Assembly (NCBI GenBank): GCA_010015655.1
Contig: ML976664.1
Coordinates: 241,909-305,908, forward strand
Direction: 5' to 3'
DNA length: 64,000 nt
DNA from: Bimuria novae-zelandiae CBS 107.79
Taxonomy: Eukaryota > Ascomycota > Dothideomycetes > Pleosporales > Didymosphaeriaceae
Under the pieces are notes generated by a model. That model searched no databases. It was given only the letters and a program-made list of their open reading frames with translations, and had not been told where the DNA came from. Position numbers and translations under genes: made by a program. Shown here piece after piece: positions 24,401-35,656 of the stretch (position 1 is its first letter; the number at the start of each line of letters is the position of its first letter).

Positions 24401-24685
24401 AACAATGCGGTCGGCGGAGGCAACACACCTGTCACAGGTCCCTCTCCTCTTCCCAAAGGCGTCAATTTCCTCTTAGGCATCATCCCGCCTGCGCACACAT
24501 ACCAAGCCACACGGTTCCAACCGGAGGCAATGGTCAATCTACTCCGTAGCATCACGGTCCCATTGCCCGCCGGTCCGTCCTCGGCCAGTGCAATGCCTGC
24601 AGCAGGTCCGCCGGCTGCTCATATCGGTGCACAACTACAGAACATACAGGCGCGGTATGGGGTTGGTCTGGGGTATCCTCAGTAA
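21407..24685 (+). CDS. RNA14: mRNA 3'-end processing protein Rna14 (CstF-77)
   Basis: Exons 21,407-22,246, 22,294-22,722, 22,774-23,830 and 23,883-24,685 (1,042 aa). Introns of 47, 51 and 52 bp have canonical GT/AG ends and join a single frame. The first 240 residues are low-complexity with an acidic Glu run near residue 40. The HAT-repeat/Suf domain follows, from DIEAWLGLIDEHRK through AEIWVQYVNMETELENF, TLEIWREYDRFE and AWKNWVEWEKTDPLEI to RAVFETIINRL and FFHDYESQFGDL. A Pro-rich linker leads to a short conserved tail (residues about 985-1,010, HTYQATRFQPEAMVNLL) that corresponds to the Rna15-binding 'monkeytail' of the family. The protein is the scaffold of cleavage factor IA/CstF and dimerises through its HAT repeats. 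It is slightly longer than usual because of the disordered N-terminus. Confidence 0.93.
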
Positions 24686-26657
24686 CTGTGGACTTTGCTT
24701 CACGGTTGATCGTTATTAATGTGGTGGCATAGTGAACCCATTGGACCTTTGTTAACGGCGACGTCAACTGGGACAATCTGATTTCAAGCTTTTGGCCTTT
24801 CAAACCCGATCAGCAGTAATTAGCGCATGGGAATTGGTTGCATGGGTCGGCGTTTTTCTCCTTGTCCGGAATGTCTTCACAAAATCAATCGACAGATTGA
24901 GTATGGGTTGCATAACGGTGCTGCACGGCAGTGGTTGGATTGATATGATCAGAAGTCCGTTTCTCTTTATTTCCTTTGCTATTCCAAGCGTTCGTATAAG
25001 ACTTGCGAGGTTACTCTGTAATTTTATGGTCATCGAGTGCACGATGCATACACAAACAAGTGCTTATACAGGCTTACGTGATGATAATGTGAATGACTAT
25101 TTATTGTGCGACGGACCGTGTCGAATGTGGCAGAGGCTACTCTCAACGTCCCCTATCTACGCCCACACAACGTTGGTTCACTGGGTGTTTCATTTCCTAT
25201 CTTGGATTCATGGTGGTAGTCTTGTCTCGAGTACACCCCAGTGACTCGAGGTTCTTTCGCTATATGGAACATCTTACGAAATAGATTCGCTGTGATCGAT
25301 CTGCTCCCGTCGAACACTGTCCCGTTCAGAACATTGAATACACAATGGTATCACTGTTTGCTCAATGGTCGCTTGCAAATACGTTGCAGTATATGGCGTA
25401 TAGTTCGGTCGATAGACAAAATTGTGCAGTGAGCATTGAGCTCGTAGTCAGCGCGAGGCATCCTGCCTACCATCTATATTCGTTCTTTGGCTTTGTCGCA
25501 GTCTGATTGGCATCTCCTCTGTCGTGTCGTGGATGATTGACGGTGTCAACATGAATCTCTCTTCCCTCAAAACTTTCGCTGTTGTTATCCAGCATCTAAC
25601 GTCTAGCAATCTCCCATTTTCTCTCCCTATTACTCTTCCCAGATCCAGCCTTTTCCCCTCCACCTGACTGTGCGTCACGCCGGCCTCCAGCTCTCTTTCA
25701 CCCAGTGTTTGTAGTCCAGTACCTCCGGTTCTCAGTCACTCAACGTTTGTAGGAAGTCTACCAGCTCTCTCACGAGAAGTTACCTTCACTAGCTGTCAGA
25801 AGTCCTTACTCTCTCACTGACGGCCACACTAGCCGTAGTGCGCCCTCAGAGATCTATATAATCCCGCCGGCCAGCCCACAACTTGCTCTCCTCACCTCCA
25901 CAATCATCTTCTACTTTGGGCCTTGATCCTCAAGACATTTAGTCGGCTAACCTTCTACTCTCATAAATCTTCCTCAACCCGAACTACCATATCATAACAA
26001 CAACGCCTGCATCACTATCACCAGCTACTGCGACACATCAGCAAGCCTTGACGACGAAGCTCACCATTATCACTGTAAGTAACTTGCTTCCCCCATCCGA
26101 CCTGACGGGCGCTCTTTCCTCGCATGAGATTTGCCAAGCCCGACTTCGTCGCGGTCACCACGGCAATCTCCTACGCGACTGCCCGTTTGCTTTTGGCCAC
26201 ATAACCCGCCTCTCCTTTTTACAACCTTTCTTCCTCACATCGCATCTTTCTACAACAATCTCCGTGCCGCTGCTCATCGACACTTCACCTCGTTCTTTGT
26301 ACGTTACAAATGTATCTCATGTCTTGTTCTCAGCTGCTTTTGGGTTGCCGTCGCTCTTGCGATCCCATAGGTAGCATGTCCAGCTTTTGGAACTTTCCGC
26401 TGACTTCTTTCAGTCTTGATAGCTTCGATCGCGATCGTCGCTGACTCTCAGGCTCTTCGGATACTCCCGTAAGACTTTCAAGGTACGTGCCGTCACCCGC
26501 CGCGTCCAAACGCGTGCCTCCACCGTCTTTTGGTGCAGGTGGCCGTTGTATGGCCCCATCCTGAGGCGATACGCAGGCAGCGTATCACGCCTTTGACGCG
26601 ACGATGTACAGCTGTTTGCTCTTTACAGCCCTGCTGACATGGCATGCAGATCTCATC
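24686..26657. other. Long intergenic region upstream of Argonaute
   Basis: No credible gene; short open frames on both strands have no recognisable features. The right half looks like a promoter and spliced leader: a TATATAAT at 25,855-25,862, pyrimidine-rich sequence after it, and a strong donor-like GTAAGTAAC at 26,073. A transcript beginning near 25,890 could run into the ORF at 26,658 and the Argonaute exons. Confidence 0.5.
25855..25862 (+). promoter_or_regulatory. TATA-like element for the Argonaute transcript
   Basis: TATATAAT stands in GC-balanced DNA, followed about 30-60 bp later by CT-rich sequence typical of fungal transcription starts. Its assignment to the Argonaute gene is inferred from position. 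Confidence 0.35.
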
Positions 26658-26900
26658 ATGGCTGGTGCCGGAAAGCGTCGGGCCCAAGCCGCGAAGGCGA
26701 ACAACGCCTCCGAGGGCTCTTCAGGAAATTCGCGTGATGCCACCCAGCGCTCCGACCCCAAGAGCATCCCCCGCCTTGACGGCAATCGCGATCCGGTCGT
26801 GGCCAATGAACGCCGCATCGCCATTGATTACTCGCGTCCTCAGGACCTCAAGAACATCTCCGAGGCACTTGGGTACGTCGGATGGTGCGTCGCACGCGGT
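26658..26900 (+). CDS. Possible N-terminal exon of Argonaute (or separate short ORF)
   Basis: The open frame starts ATGGCTGGTGCC and encodes 81 residues: a basic, Ser/Ala/Asn-rich start (MAGAGKRRAQAAKANNASEG), then RLDGNRDP, then an ordered-looking stretch ending GYVGWCVARG. It stops exactly at a canonical GTAAGT donor. RLDGNRDP resembles a motif I recall from the N-terminus of fungal Argonautes, so this is probably the first coding exon of the downstream gene. The join is unresolved. An acceptor at 26,974 leads to a stop after 20 codons. A phase-compatible acceptor at 27,365 (after ACTGAC) would join it to LTIPAELPQRPAKFN and skip the ATG at 27,288. Alternative transcripts are possible. Confidence 0.45.
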
Positions 26901-27287
26901 GTAAGTACAAACGCTTCCTTCCCTCGCACCTCCACATAGCCCACCCATATCTCTGGCTTGCACTGGATATGCAGGTTGTTCAAACGCGTTGCAATCGCGG
27001 TGTTCAGCTGGCACTTTCAGCAGAGCCTCAGACTTGAGGGCATAAAAGGGCTCTTCTTCCCCTCCTTATCTTCTTCCCCTCCTTATCTTCTTCCCCTCCT
27101 TATCTTCTTCCCCTCCTTCTCGTCTTCCAATCCACTCAGCACCTCGTCCTTTGACTACACCGGAACGATCCTGAATCTTTCAATCCATCCCTATCAGGCA
27201 CCATTTCCACAGATCTCTTTGGTCTCTTCCCATCACTACAGTCACCCAGCCTTTTGATCCCTCTCTTCTTCATTCATTACATCCACC
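26901..27287. other. Leader/intron between putative Argonaute exons
   Basis: Contains donor GTAAGT at 26,901, a CT-rich tandem repeat at 27,053-27,120 and a pyrimidine-rich stretch up to the ATG at 27,288. An in-frame TGA at 27,255 prevents simple extension of the main Argonaute frame upstream. CATAAAAGG just before the repeat could be a TATA box for an internal promoter. Confidence 0.5.
27053..27120 (+). repeat. 17-bp pyrimidine tandem repeat, 4 copies
   Basis: The unit CTTCTTCCCCTCCTTAT is repeated four times; the last copy ends TCT. It lies 170-235 bp before the Argonaute ATG at 27,288 and is pure pyrimidine except for the A in the first three copies. Confidence 0.9.
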
Positions 27288-30134
27288 ATGGTCACCTACT
27301 ACCACATGCCGATGGGCGATTACAGCCGCTACCGAAATTTCAATCTTGATACTGACATTCACAAGCTCACAATCCCGGCCGAGCTTCCCCAGCGTCCAGC
27401 CAAGTTCAATTCGGTTGGCAAGCCTATGAATGTCACCCTCAACACCTTCAATGTCAACAAGTTTCCGAATACGGTGGTCTACCAGTACGACGTAAGTCTC
27501 TTCTCTTCTTCCACTTGACATCCACTAACATGTTCATAGGTCTCCTGGGGCGGTAACACCGATGCCACTAAGCGTGTCCTTGTCCGCAAGATCTGGAACT
27601 CGAAGGCTGTCAAGGCCGAGCTTGGCGAGCCGAAGCACCTCTGGGTCTACGATGGCAACAAGCTGGCTTGGTAATCACTTTCACTTCTCCCTTTGTTGTA
27701 ACCTTCTTCTAACAGATGCAGGTGTGGCAAGAAGCTTCCCCGTGAGGAGACCCGCCTCGAAGTCGACTTGGATGAGGAAGAAGGTCGCAAGAACAACACT
27801 GGCAAGAACAAACATAAGATCTTCATCAAGTTCACCCGTCAGGTCGACTTCTCGGGCTTGCAGGCCTTCCTAGACGGACGCGCAGCATACTCCACTGAGT
27901 GCATCGATGCTATCAACTTCCTTGACCATCTCATGCGGGAAGGTCCGAGCCAAAAGTATACCCAGATCAAGAAGTCCTTTTTCCAGCGTGGAGAGCAACG
28001 CTTCGACCTTGGCGGAGGAGTTGAGGCCTTCAAGGGCGTCTTCGCTTCCCTTCGCCCTTGCTTGAACGACAAGCTCCAGAAGTCGTTGACTGTCAATGTC
28101 GACGTCGCCAACGGTACCTTCTGGCGTGCGCAAGACCTCGGCCGTGCTATCACCCAAGCCTTTGGCTGCACTCCTCAACAATTCTCGGCGCGGTTCAAGG
28201 ACGCTGTGAAGAACGGATGGAAGAACTCTCCTCTGAAGAAGGACCTCCGCCGCTTCAGGCGCGTCGGCGTCACCGCGTATCACGCCGAGACGCCGACCCA
28301 GTGGACCATTGACGACTTCGTCGACAAGGACGTCCACCAGGCCAAGTTCACGGACAAGGACGGCAAATCGGTATCGCTCTACGATTACTTCAAGGGGAAG
28401 TATGGAAAGATGCTGATGATCGGAGTTCCTGTGGTCAGAGTCACCAAGAAGATCCGCGGAAATCCTGTCTATCTGCCCATCGACGTACTCAAGATCGACG
28501 CCAACCAGCGCTACAACACTAAGTTGTCCGACACCCAGACTGCAAGCATGATCAAGTTCGCAGTCACACTCCCGGCTGAGCGATGGAAGGCTGTTCAGCA
28601 CGGCGTACAGTTGCTTGACTGGCAGAACGACCCCTACCACAGCCACTATGGTCTGGAGGTCAACAAGGCTGCAGCCGTTGTCCAGGCTCGGCTCCTGCCG
28701 CCACCTGTTTCACGCTTTGGACCGAAGAGTGGCAAGGAGGCCACTGTCAACGCGAAGGACTTGCTTCAAGGTCGCTGGCGTCTTGACGGTCGGCAGTTCG
28801 TACTCCCGAATACTGACAAGCCTATCAAGGCATGGGGTGTGTGTGTTATACAGGGCCGCGGCGCTCCCACTCCGGACGTCGCAACGACCTTTGCGCAGCA
28901 GTTCGTGAAGATCTACACCGCACATGGCGGTGTGATTGCGTCGCACCCCACACATGGTCAGAAGCCCTGGATCGGTCCCGGCAACCTCGCAGACGGTGGT
29001 GAAATGGTGAACAAGGCTTTCACCGCCACAGGCAACCGCTACCAGATGCGACCGTCCATCATGTTCTTCATCGTTACCGACCGCAACGTCGAGATATATC
29101 GCCGCATCAAGAAGTCCATGGACATTCGCTTTGGTGTCGTGAGTCAGGTCGTCCAGGCCAAGCACGCCCACACGGCCTCCGCTCAATACATCTCCAACGT
29201 CTGTATGAAGGTGAATGCAAAGCTTGGCGGCGCAACCAATGTGGCTCAGTCCCAGTGGATCCCTAAGATCAACCCGAAGGCCGCCTCTACGCCGACGATG
29301 GTAGTGGGTGCTGACGTCTCGCACCCTGCTCCAGGCGCTGGATCCGGAGAGGCCGCTTCCTTTGCTGCCATCACTGTCTCAAACGACGCTACCTTCACCC
29401 GTTACTGGGCCGAAGTTCAAACCAACGGTCATCGCGTCGAGATGGTCACGACGTCTAATATCGAGGAGCACTTCGGCCACATGGCCAAGAACTGGATGCA
29501 GCGTCTGGGCCGTGGTCAACCACCGCAGCGCGTCATCTACATCCGCGACGGCGTGAGTGAGGGACAGTACGCGGCAGTGCTCAACGAGGAGGTGCGCGAC
29601 ATGAAGAACGTCTTCGCTAAGCTCGGCTGCAAGACTGCGCCGAAGTTCTGTGTGTTGATCGCCGGAAAGCGTCATCACATCCGCTTCTTCCCTCAGCAAG
29701 GTGATCGGAACAAGAACCCTCTTCCTGGCACCTTGGTAGAGTCAGGATGCACTCATCCCCATGAGTTCGATTTCTACCTCTGCTCGCACGTGGCCATCAA
29801 GGGTACGGCTCGCCCAATACACTACCAGTGCATCCTCAACGAAGAGGGTGCTTGGCAGGCGATGGAAATCCAGCAATTCCTCTTCGAGCACTCCTACCAG
29901 TACATCCGCTCGACTACTCCGGTCTCGATGCATCCTGCGGTATACTACGCTCACTTGGCCGCCGATCGCTCTAGGGCTCATGTCAGCGATAGCCCTGTCT
30001 CGTCCGGCAAGAAGGAGGCTCAGGGACAGGAAGCGCGATCCTCTACTGGCTCCTCCAGCCGCAATATCGAGGTCGCTCCTCTTCAGGCGATGCCCAGCAA
30101 CACCGGCATCCGTGAGACCATGTGGTACATCTAA
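27288..30134 (+). CDS. Argonaute protein (RNA silencing)
   Basis: Exons 27,288-27,491, 27,540-27,670 and 27,722-30,134 (915 aa from this ATG). Introns are 48 bp (CTAAC) and 51 bp (TCTAAC). Domains in order: ArgoN (PAKFNSVGKPMNVTLNTFNV onward), linker 1 (GGVEAFKGVFASLRP), PAZ (about residues 280-410), MID, and PIWI in the last 350 residues. The slicer residues appear intact: D643 in VVGADVSHP, an EE in SNIEEHFGHM as glutamate finger candidate, D721 in IRDGVSEGQY, and H812 in ARPIHYQC. The YYAHL block near the C-terminus and the terminal MWYI are also typical. It should bind small RNAs and cleave target transcripts. Upstream coding sequence may belong to it (see 26,658-26,900). I cannot assign it to a QDE-2-like or a meiotic-silencing (SMS-2-like) clade by eye. 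Confidence 0.93.
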
Positions 30135-31830
30135 GCGTTCTCTCCAGAGAAGGACGTGTGGTGGTGATATCGGGCTGAAGGTTTGATGACGGCGACGAGT
30201 ATGGGCTTTCGAGCCCGGTTTTGAGCCTGACTAGGTAACTTTGGGTGGACGAGGGCACTGGACGAACTTTTCCGGTCTCCTCACACTTGAAGGACTGGCT
30301 GCGGATGCTTTCTTTTTCTTTCGATATAAACCCTCTTTCTCGGCTTCTTGGCGGTGATGGATTGAAGCGCGACTATCGGCAGGGTGTTTGGATGGTTTTG
30401 ATATTTTGCTCGGCTCTTTGCAATAGGCATATTGAGCCCTGCCTTTGAAATGAAAAAGTCATTAGAAATACCCTGTTTTTTTGCACTGTGACTCTGGAAT
30501 ATGTTGAGTAGGTTCTTCGGCTCGAGGATGGACAATACCGAGGCCAGCCACTGAGGAAGTTGTGATCGGCTAGGTGTTGCAATCGCGAGGCGATGAAGGA
30601 AGAAAGAGTTGGTCAAGCGAGAGTGGGAGCAGATTGAGGGGTTTTAAGCATACGCCTTAGGCAGCAGCTACGGGAGGTTGGGTGGTGGGGTGAATGGAAT
30701 TGATAATGGGGACAATAAGAAGTAGCTCAGCGCTGTGGTGGGCGGCGAGTTAACCCGAGACAAGAGCACACCTCGGCCAGGCTGGACGTTTCAGGCTGGT
30801 ACTGTAGCGAGGGCTCAGGGAAGAGGCTCATGAGCGAAGGTTCTAACTGCTTGAAATGGCAAAGGACACGGAAGAGGATCCAGAGACACGAGTTTGAGTT
30901 TGAGACATGAATGGACAGGTCTAGTTGGTAGACGCAGGAATATCTGACAGAACGAGGCTTATAGGAAATTGGTAGAGGCCGTACCAGCTCACAACCTCAA
31001 CTTCAAACTAGCTATGCTGAAGAATCAATAGGATGACACAGAGGGGTGGATGGAAGCCTATCTACTTGTACTATAGGCCCAGAAGGGCGCCTGGACGCTC
31101 TGGACTGCGTCCAGCTCTGCAGGACAGCAAGAGTCGAAATTGCATCAAACAGCAAGTCCGCAGTATTAAGCGCCCCTATTAAAGGTGCCAGCCAGCCTGC
31201 AAAACCCCAAGACAGGCGCGCAAAGCCAAAGATGTACCGTCGAATTATTTACCTTTGCTCCACAGTGCGTCGAAACGCGCAGAAGCAACGGGGGTAAGTA
31301 GACGTCCGTAAGGGTATCTCTCTCCCCTCCATTTTCCCCTCCAGCAGCCTCATTGACAAGAGAAAGCAGAGTGAATATGGAGGGTTTTCAGTTTATGTAT
31401 GAAGAAGAGAAGCTGCACGCGAGGCGCGCGCCAAATAAAAAAATCAGGATGGCGCGGTTAGTCAGCCGGTCCGCTTCATGCGGAATAGCGCGGGTACACG
31501 GAAAAGGGTGGTGGGGTTTCTCTGGTAGCGGGGCTGTTTGTTGTCTGTCAACCTTGGAAAGGCACGTTGAAGAGTCATACTGTTAGGACAGTCCGTGGTT
31601 CGGTCAGTACTCTGGGATGGTAGTGGGCTTGTGTGGGCAAAACTGATTTTTGCGGGAACCAGATATAAAAGCGACGCTCCGCGACCAGACGCGACCACCC
31701 TCAACGACTCGACCTCACGGACGCAGACACACGCGAGCACACGTTTCCTACAGCTACATAACCAAACGAAGTCTCGGACCTCGAACTTCCGCTACTTTTA
31801 ACTTCCCACACACACACTTCTACAACAACC
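30135..31830. other. Intergenic region, Argonaute to PP28-like gene
   Basis: About 1.7 kb without a credible gene. The first part should be the Argonaute 3' UTR. Short frames around 30,245-30,616 and 31,046-31,586 show no domain-like features. The right end holds the promoter of the next gene. Confidence 0.5.
31664..31670 (+). promoter_or_regulatory. TATA box of the PP28-like gene
   Basis: TATAAAA lies 161 bp before the ATG at 31,831, followed by a GC- then AC-rich leader with CACACACA and ACAACAACC just before the start. Confidence 0.5.
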
Positions 31831-32618
31831 ATGTCCACAGCACGCGGCCGCGGTGGCAAGTTCAGCAAGCCCAAGCGTGGAGGCGGCAAGCACTTCTCGC
31901 GAGACCTGCAACCACTGAACGCCGATGGCGAAGTCGTGGGCATGTGGGGCGTACGTATACCTACAAAGGCGAGCCAGTGCCTGCGCTAACGTAGACGCAG
32001 GAGGGGCCAGTCAAGGAGGAAAGCGAGGAGGAAGAGGAGTCCTCAGAGGAAGAGTCCAACGAAGACGACTCAAAGCCGCAGCAACAGGCAGAGATGACCC
32101 GCGAGGAGCGCCGCGCTGCCGCCAAAGCCCGCAAGCAAGCCGCCATCGCCAGGCAGAACCAGAAGGTCGCCGAGCCCGGCGACCTCCCAACCTCAGACGA
32201 GGAAGAGGAGGAGTCTGATGACGACATGCCCGCCAACCCGAACCACACGGCCAAGGCCCGCAGCCAGGCCGCAAAGGCGCCTGAGCCCGTCGACGCCCCC
32301 GCTAAAGACAAGGGCAAGGGAAAGCAGGATCTGAGCCAGCTCAGCCGACGCGAGCGCGAAGCTATTCAGGCACAACAGGCAAAGGAGCGCTACGAAAAGC
32401 TACATGCAGAGGGTAAGACAGACCAGGCGCGTGCCGATCTGGAGCGCTTGCAGCTTGTTCGCGAGCGCCGTGCGGCTGAGGCCGCAAGGAAGCAGGCCGA
32501 GGCAGAGGAGCGCGCTGAGCAGGAGAAGTCCAAACAAGAACAGATGGAGCGCGAGAACAGGCGGAGGGAGGCTGCTATGGGCAGCAAGCGCGGCGGCAAG
32601 AAGGGCGCAAAGAAGTAA
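31831..32618 (+). CDS. PP28/PDAP1-like casein kinase substrate phosphoprotein
   Basis: Two exons, 31,831-31,950 and 32,001-32,618 (245 aa), with a 50-bp intron (CTAAC). The N-terminus is Gly/Arg/Lys-rich ([19 protein letters not shown]). It leads into an acidic, Ser-rich stretch ([16 protein letters not shown]) with many casein kinase II-type sites. Then comes the Lys/Arg/Glu/Ala-rich helical domain of the family: a block [44 protein letters not shown], and a basic tail ending [10 protein letters not shown]. The family (PDAP1/HASPP28) is conserved from fungi to animals; its precise function is unclear, with links to translation and growth control. The start has a good fungal context (ACAACC-ATG). 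Confidence 0.88.
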
Positions 32619-33176
32619 ACTGGTGCCGTACTCGCGGAAGGCACTGGGTGTACAGGTCGGTCGGCTTTGGAAGCATAGAGGATGGTGCTTCTTGCATAGG
32701 TTGCTGGGAGCGATGGATTCATGAGTTCACGAGATATGGTAGTGGAGGATATCGGTATGACTGTCCAGCTGGAGGTCTATACACGAATAAAGGATATGAT
32801 CTTGTTGTCCTCACGTGCTCCTTATGTGATGCGATGTGTTGCATTCACATGTCTCAAAGCCAAGCCGGGAACCTCGTGAAAGTAGCTCCAAATGCTTTGA
32901 TATATTGCATATGCCCCCATGAAACCCGCCAGGAGAAGCCGTTTGAATAACGAGACGATTCTATCAACATGTGCGTTCGTATTTCCTAGCCGGAGCCCTT
33001 GTCGTACCGGTATTTGGCGCCACCCTCGCCTGCCCCGCTTGACCAATCACCAAACCGGACCTCAAGACATAAATCGGGCGAGATCGCCACCATGTTACTA
33101 TCGACTCTAAATCTCCTTGCTGCCCTTCACGTTGGCCGCAGAGCGCCCATTTTTCTTTCTACAAGACTATGACGTA
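32619..33176. other. Intergenic region
   Basis: No gene seen. It holds the 3' UTR of the PP28-like gene and the promoter of the HNH gene. An ATG at 33,092 opens a short frame out of phase with the HNH gene. Confidence 0.5.
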
Positions 33177-34155
33177 ATGGCTGAGCCGATACCTCCAGAA
33201 GAACAATCCAATTTTGAGACCTTTAGGGATTGTTTCAGCGAGCCAGTGCTCAAGGCGTTAGCGAAACCGATTGAGAAGTCATCGAAGAAGAAGCGAACTT
33301 CACGGAAGAGCAAGGATGACAAAACTGGCGTAGCCAAGGAGAAGGTAGAAGTGGCAACGCAAAACACCTCGCCCACAGAAGACGAGCAAGCCACAGCCGA
33401 AGACCTCGGCGAATTCATCGACGTACGACCCGAGCTCTTCCTCCATCGACTCGAGTCTAACAACAAAGTAGTACCTCTCCAGCATCATCTTCCCCTCTCT
33501 CCCCACCGACCTCCGCGCCCTCTCCCACTCCAAACTCAAAGACAACGCCTCCCTCCAAGACCGCTACTCCACACCCCTCTTCGCCAGCACGTCAACCTCC
33601 CTCATCAACACTATCCCCCCCTCCGCCATCGACTCTCTAACCTCCTACGCACTCCTCCCCTCGCCCCCCGACGCCCTCGACCTGCACCACTTCTTCACGC
33701 CCCTGCTCTCCGCCTACGTTACCGCCGTCACCGCCCCACCGCCCGTGTGGTCCAGCACGCGCACATCCGCCTGCGAGCTTTGCGGCCGTGACTGGATCCC
33801 ACTCACATATCACCATTTGATTCCAAAGAGCACGCATGAAAGGGTAAGGAAGAGGGGGTGGCATGAGGAAGAGGCACTGGGCAGTGTCGCGTGGTTGTGT
33901 AGGGCGTGTCATAGTTTTGTGCATAGGTTGGCGGGTAATGAGGGGCTGGCAAGGTGGTTTTATACTGTGGAGTTGATTAGGAAGGGGGGTGTTGACGGTG
34001 AGTGCTGCTTTTTTTGTTTGAGGGTTATTTGGGGGGGGGGGGGGGGGGGGGGGGTGAAGTTTAGCTGACGACGATGTCTAGGAGATCCGGAGAAGAGAGA
34101 GGTCGTTGAGAGTTGGGTTAAGTGGGTTGGCGGTGTGAGATGGAAGAGTCGGTAG
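33177..34155 (+). CDS. HNH-domain protein, conserved in fungi
   Basis: Exons 33,177-33,422, 33,472-33,997 and 34,082-34,155 (281 aa). The 49-bp intron ends AAAGTAG and joins GEFID to YLSSIIFPSLP. The 84-bp second intron contains a run of 24 G and joins GGVDG to DPEKREVVESWVKWVGG. The first 80 residues are charged (KKKRTSRKSKDD). The HNH-like zinc domain lies at about residues 180-245: CELCGRDW near 183, then YHHLIPKS with the expected His pair, and CRACHSFVH near 225. In this architecture the two CxxC pairs bind zinc and the HH-P motif is the putative nuclease centre. The family is widespread in ascomycetes without a defined role. The ATG at 33,177 was chosen as the first in the correct frame; the ORF is open further upstream but has no ATG. 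Confidence 0.8.
34031..34054 (+). repeat. Poly-G tract (24 G) inside an intron
   Basis: An uninterrupted run of 24 G lies in the second intron of the HNH gene. Such a tract is unstable and hard to sequence, so its length may vary or be misassembled. Confidence 0.95.
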
Positions 34156-35656
34156 GACGCAAATGAGAATGATATTTTCATTTGCGATGCAGGAATACGA
34201 ACAGTCCTTGTACTGTGTGCAGCACACCGCGCTTACATACTTGGGGCCAATTATCTGGACTTCGATTCGCTATGTCGTTCCGTCAGTCTAGGAAGCGATT
34301 CCGGGATACAGTGTTGCGGTGTGTACTAAATGCCAGAAGTCCTGTGGGTCACGTTTCCGAGCAAAAATGATTCAAGTGGGATTCCGCAACGTAATGTACC
34401 GCGGCTTGTAAAACTGACAAGAACTGACAGAGATCCGTGTGCACTTGTCCTCATCGAAAATTTCCAAAAGCGAGAACGCCCTGAATCATCTGACGATAGT
34501 TTGCGACGGAATCTTGGAATGTCAGAGAACATCTAGCTATTCCGGATTGCTTACCGCGTCTAGACGAGTCCTGGCTTCGTTTTAAACATAGACTCTTCCG
34601 GTCTTTGGGTTACCTATATCCGGGAACTACAAGTACTCAGTCCGTCGAATGGGATGATATTTATAAGTCAGTTCGATATTGTTGAGCGACCCGAAAGTTA
34701 GGTTGAGAGGTGCGGGTGATCGACTCGGAGTATTACATGGTGGCCGTCGTTGCGGCTACACTTACCCACGTCATACAACAAATACGTAAGATTAGGTCAT
34801 CGCCAGACAGAATGCATGTCCGACATACATAGCACATGAAGCCCGAAGAGGAAAACAGTCTTGAACCACTACCTAGGTAAGAGGTGCCAAATATAACCAG
34901 AAAGCTCACCATATCCCACCGCTGAATGCCGCTGCAAAGACCGACTGCGGAGTCTATTCTGAGTATACGCATGTCTCGTGATACGACGTGTCTTGTATAT
35001 GTTTGGTGGAAGCAAGGAAGTCGAGGCGGACAGCGTAAGAAACCGCGGATGACACATCACTTCAATTGCCAGCCCTACAGCCGCTTTGAGTGGACCTGCG
35101 CCAAACGAATTCTCTTCGCCTCACATCTATCTTAATCAAAATACCCACTTCAGATTAGCTTTTCATAGACCATACGCATGCAGATGCGCAATGTCTGACG
35201 AAGAGATGGGACTGTGGGATGTGTTTCGACGCTACGCGCTGTCTGGGGCAACCGATCGTGTTGTTCCTCCTTCACACCGCCACATGATTGCGCCACACTT
35301 TTTGCCGCAACCGTTCAACTAGCTGTCGCTGCACGCATGAGCGCGCTGTCATCTCTCACACGCAGCTCGCAGCGGCGACAGTACTATATTTAGGCGCCAG
35401 GCAAACGTCCCGTTTCCCATTCGGGCTAATCCTAAGGTGCATCTGATGAAGTCAAAGAGCGGTCGAGCCTACGGGGCGGTACCGCCTGTGATTACCCCCC
35501 CGACGGAACGGGACCGCACAGGGCGCATTTGTACACCATTACTGAACGTCTCGTCTAGATAGTGACAGAAGCAGCTCTTGGGTCTTTCTTTCTTCATAGA
35601 TATCTTCTTTTCTTCTTTTCTTTTACTTCTCAGAGACTCTTGCCTCGAAAAGTTCC
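34156..35656. other. Intergenic region, HNH to F-box-like gene
   Basis: 1.5 kb with no credible gene; the open frames are short and unlike proteins. Sequence just before 35,657 is pyrimidine-rich (TTCTTTCTTC, TCTTTTCTTC), consistent with a transcription start for the next gene. Confidence 0.5.

Noticed and set aside
24792..25244. 150-codon frame between Rna14 and Argonaute
   Set aside because: The residue pattern is not that of a structured protein and no gene-like context supports it.
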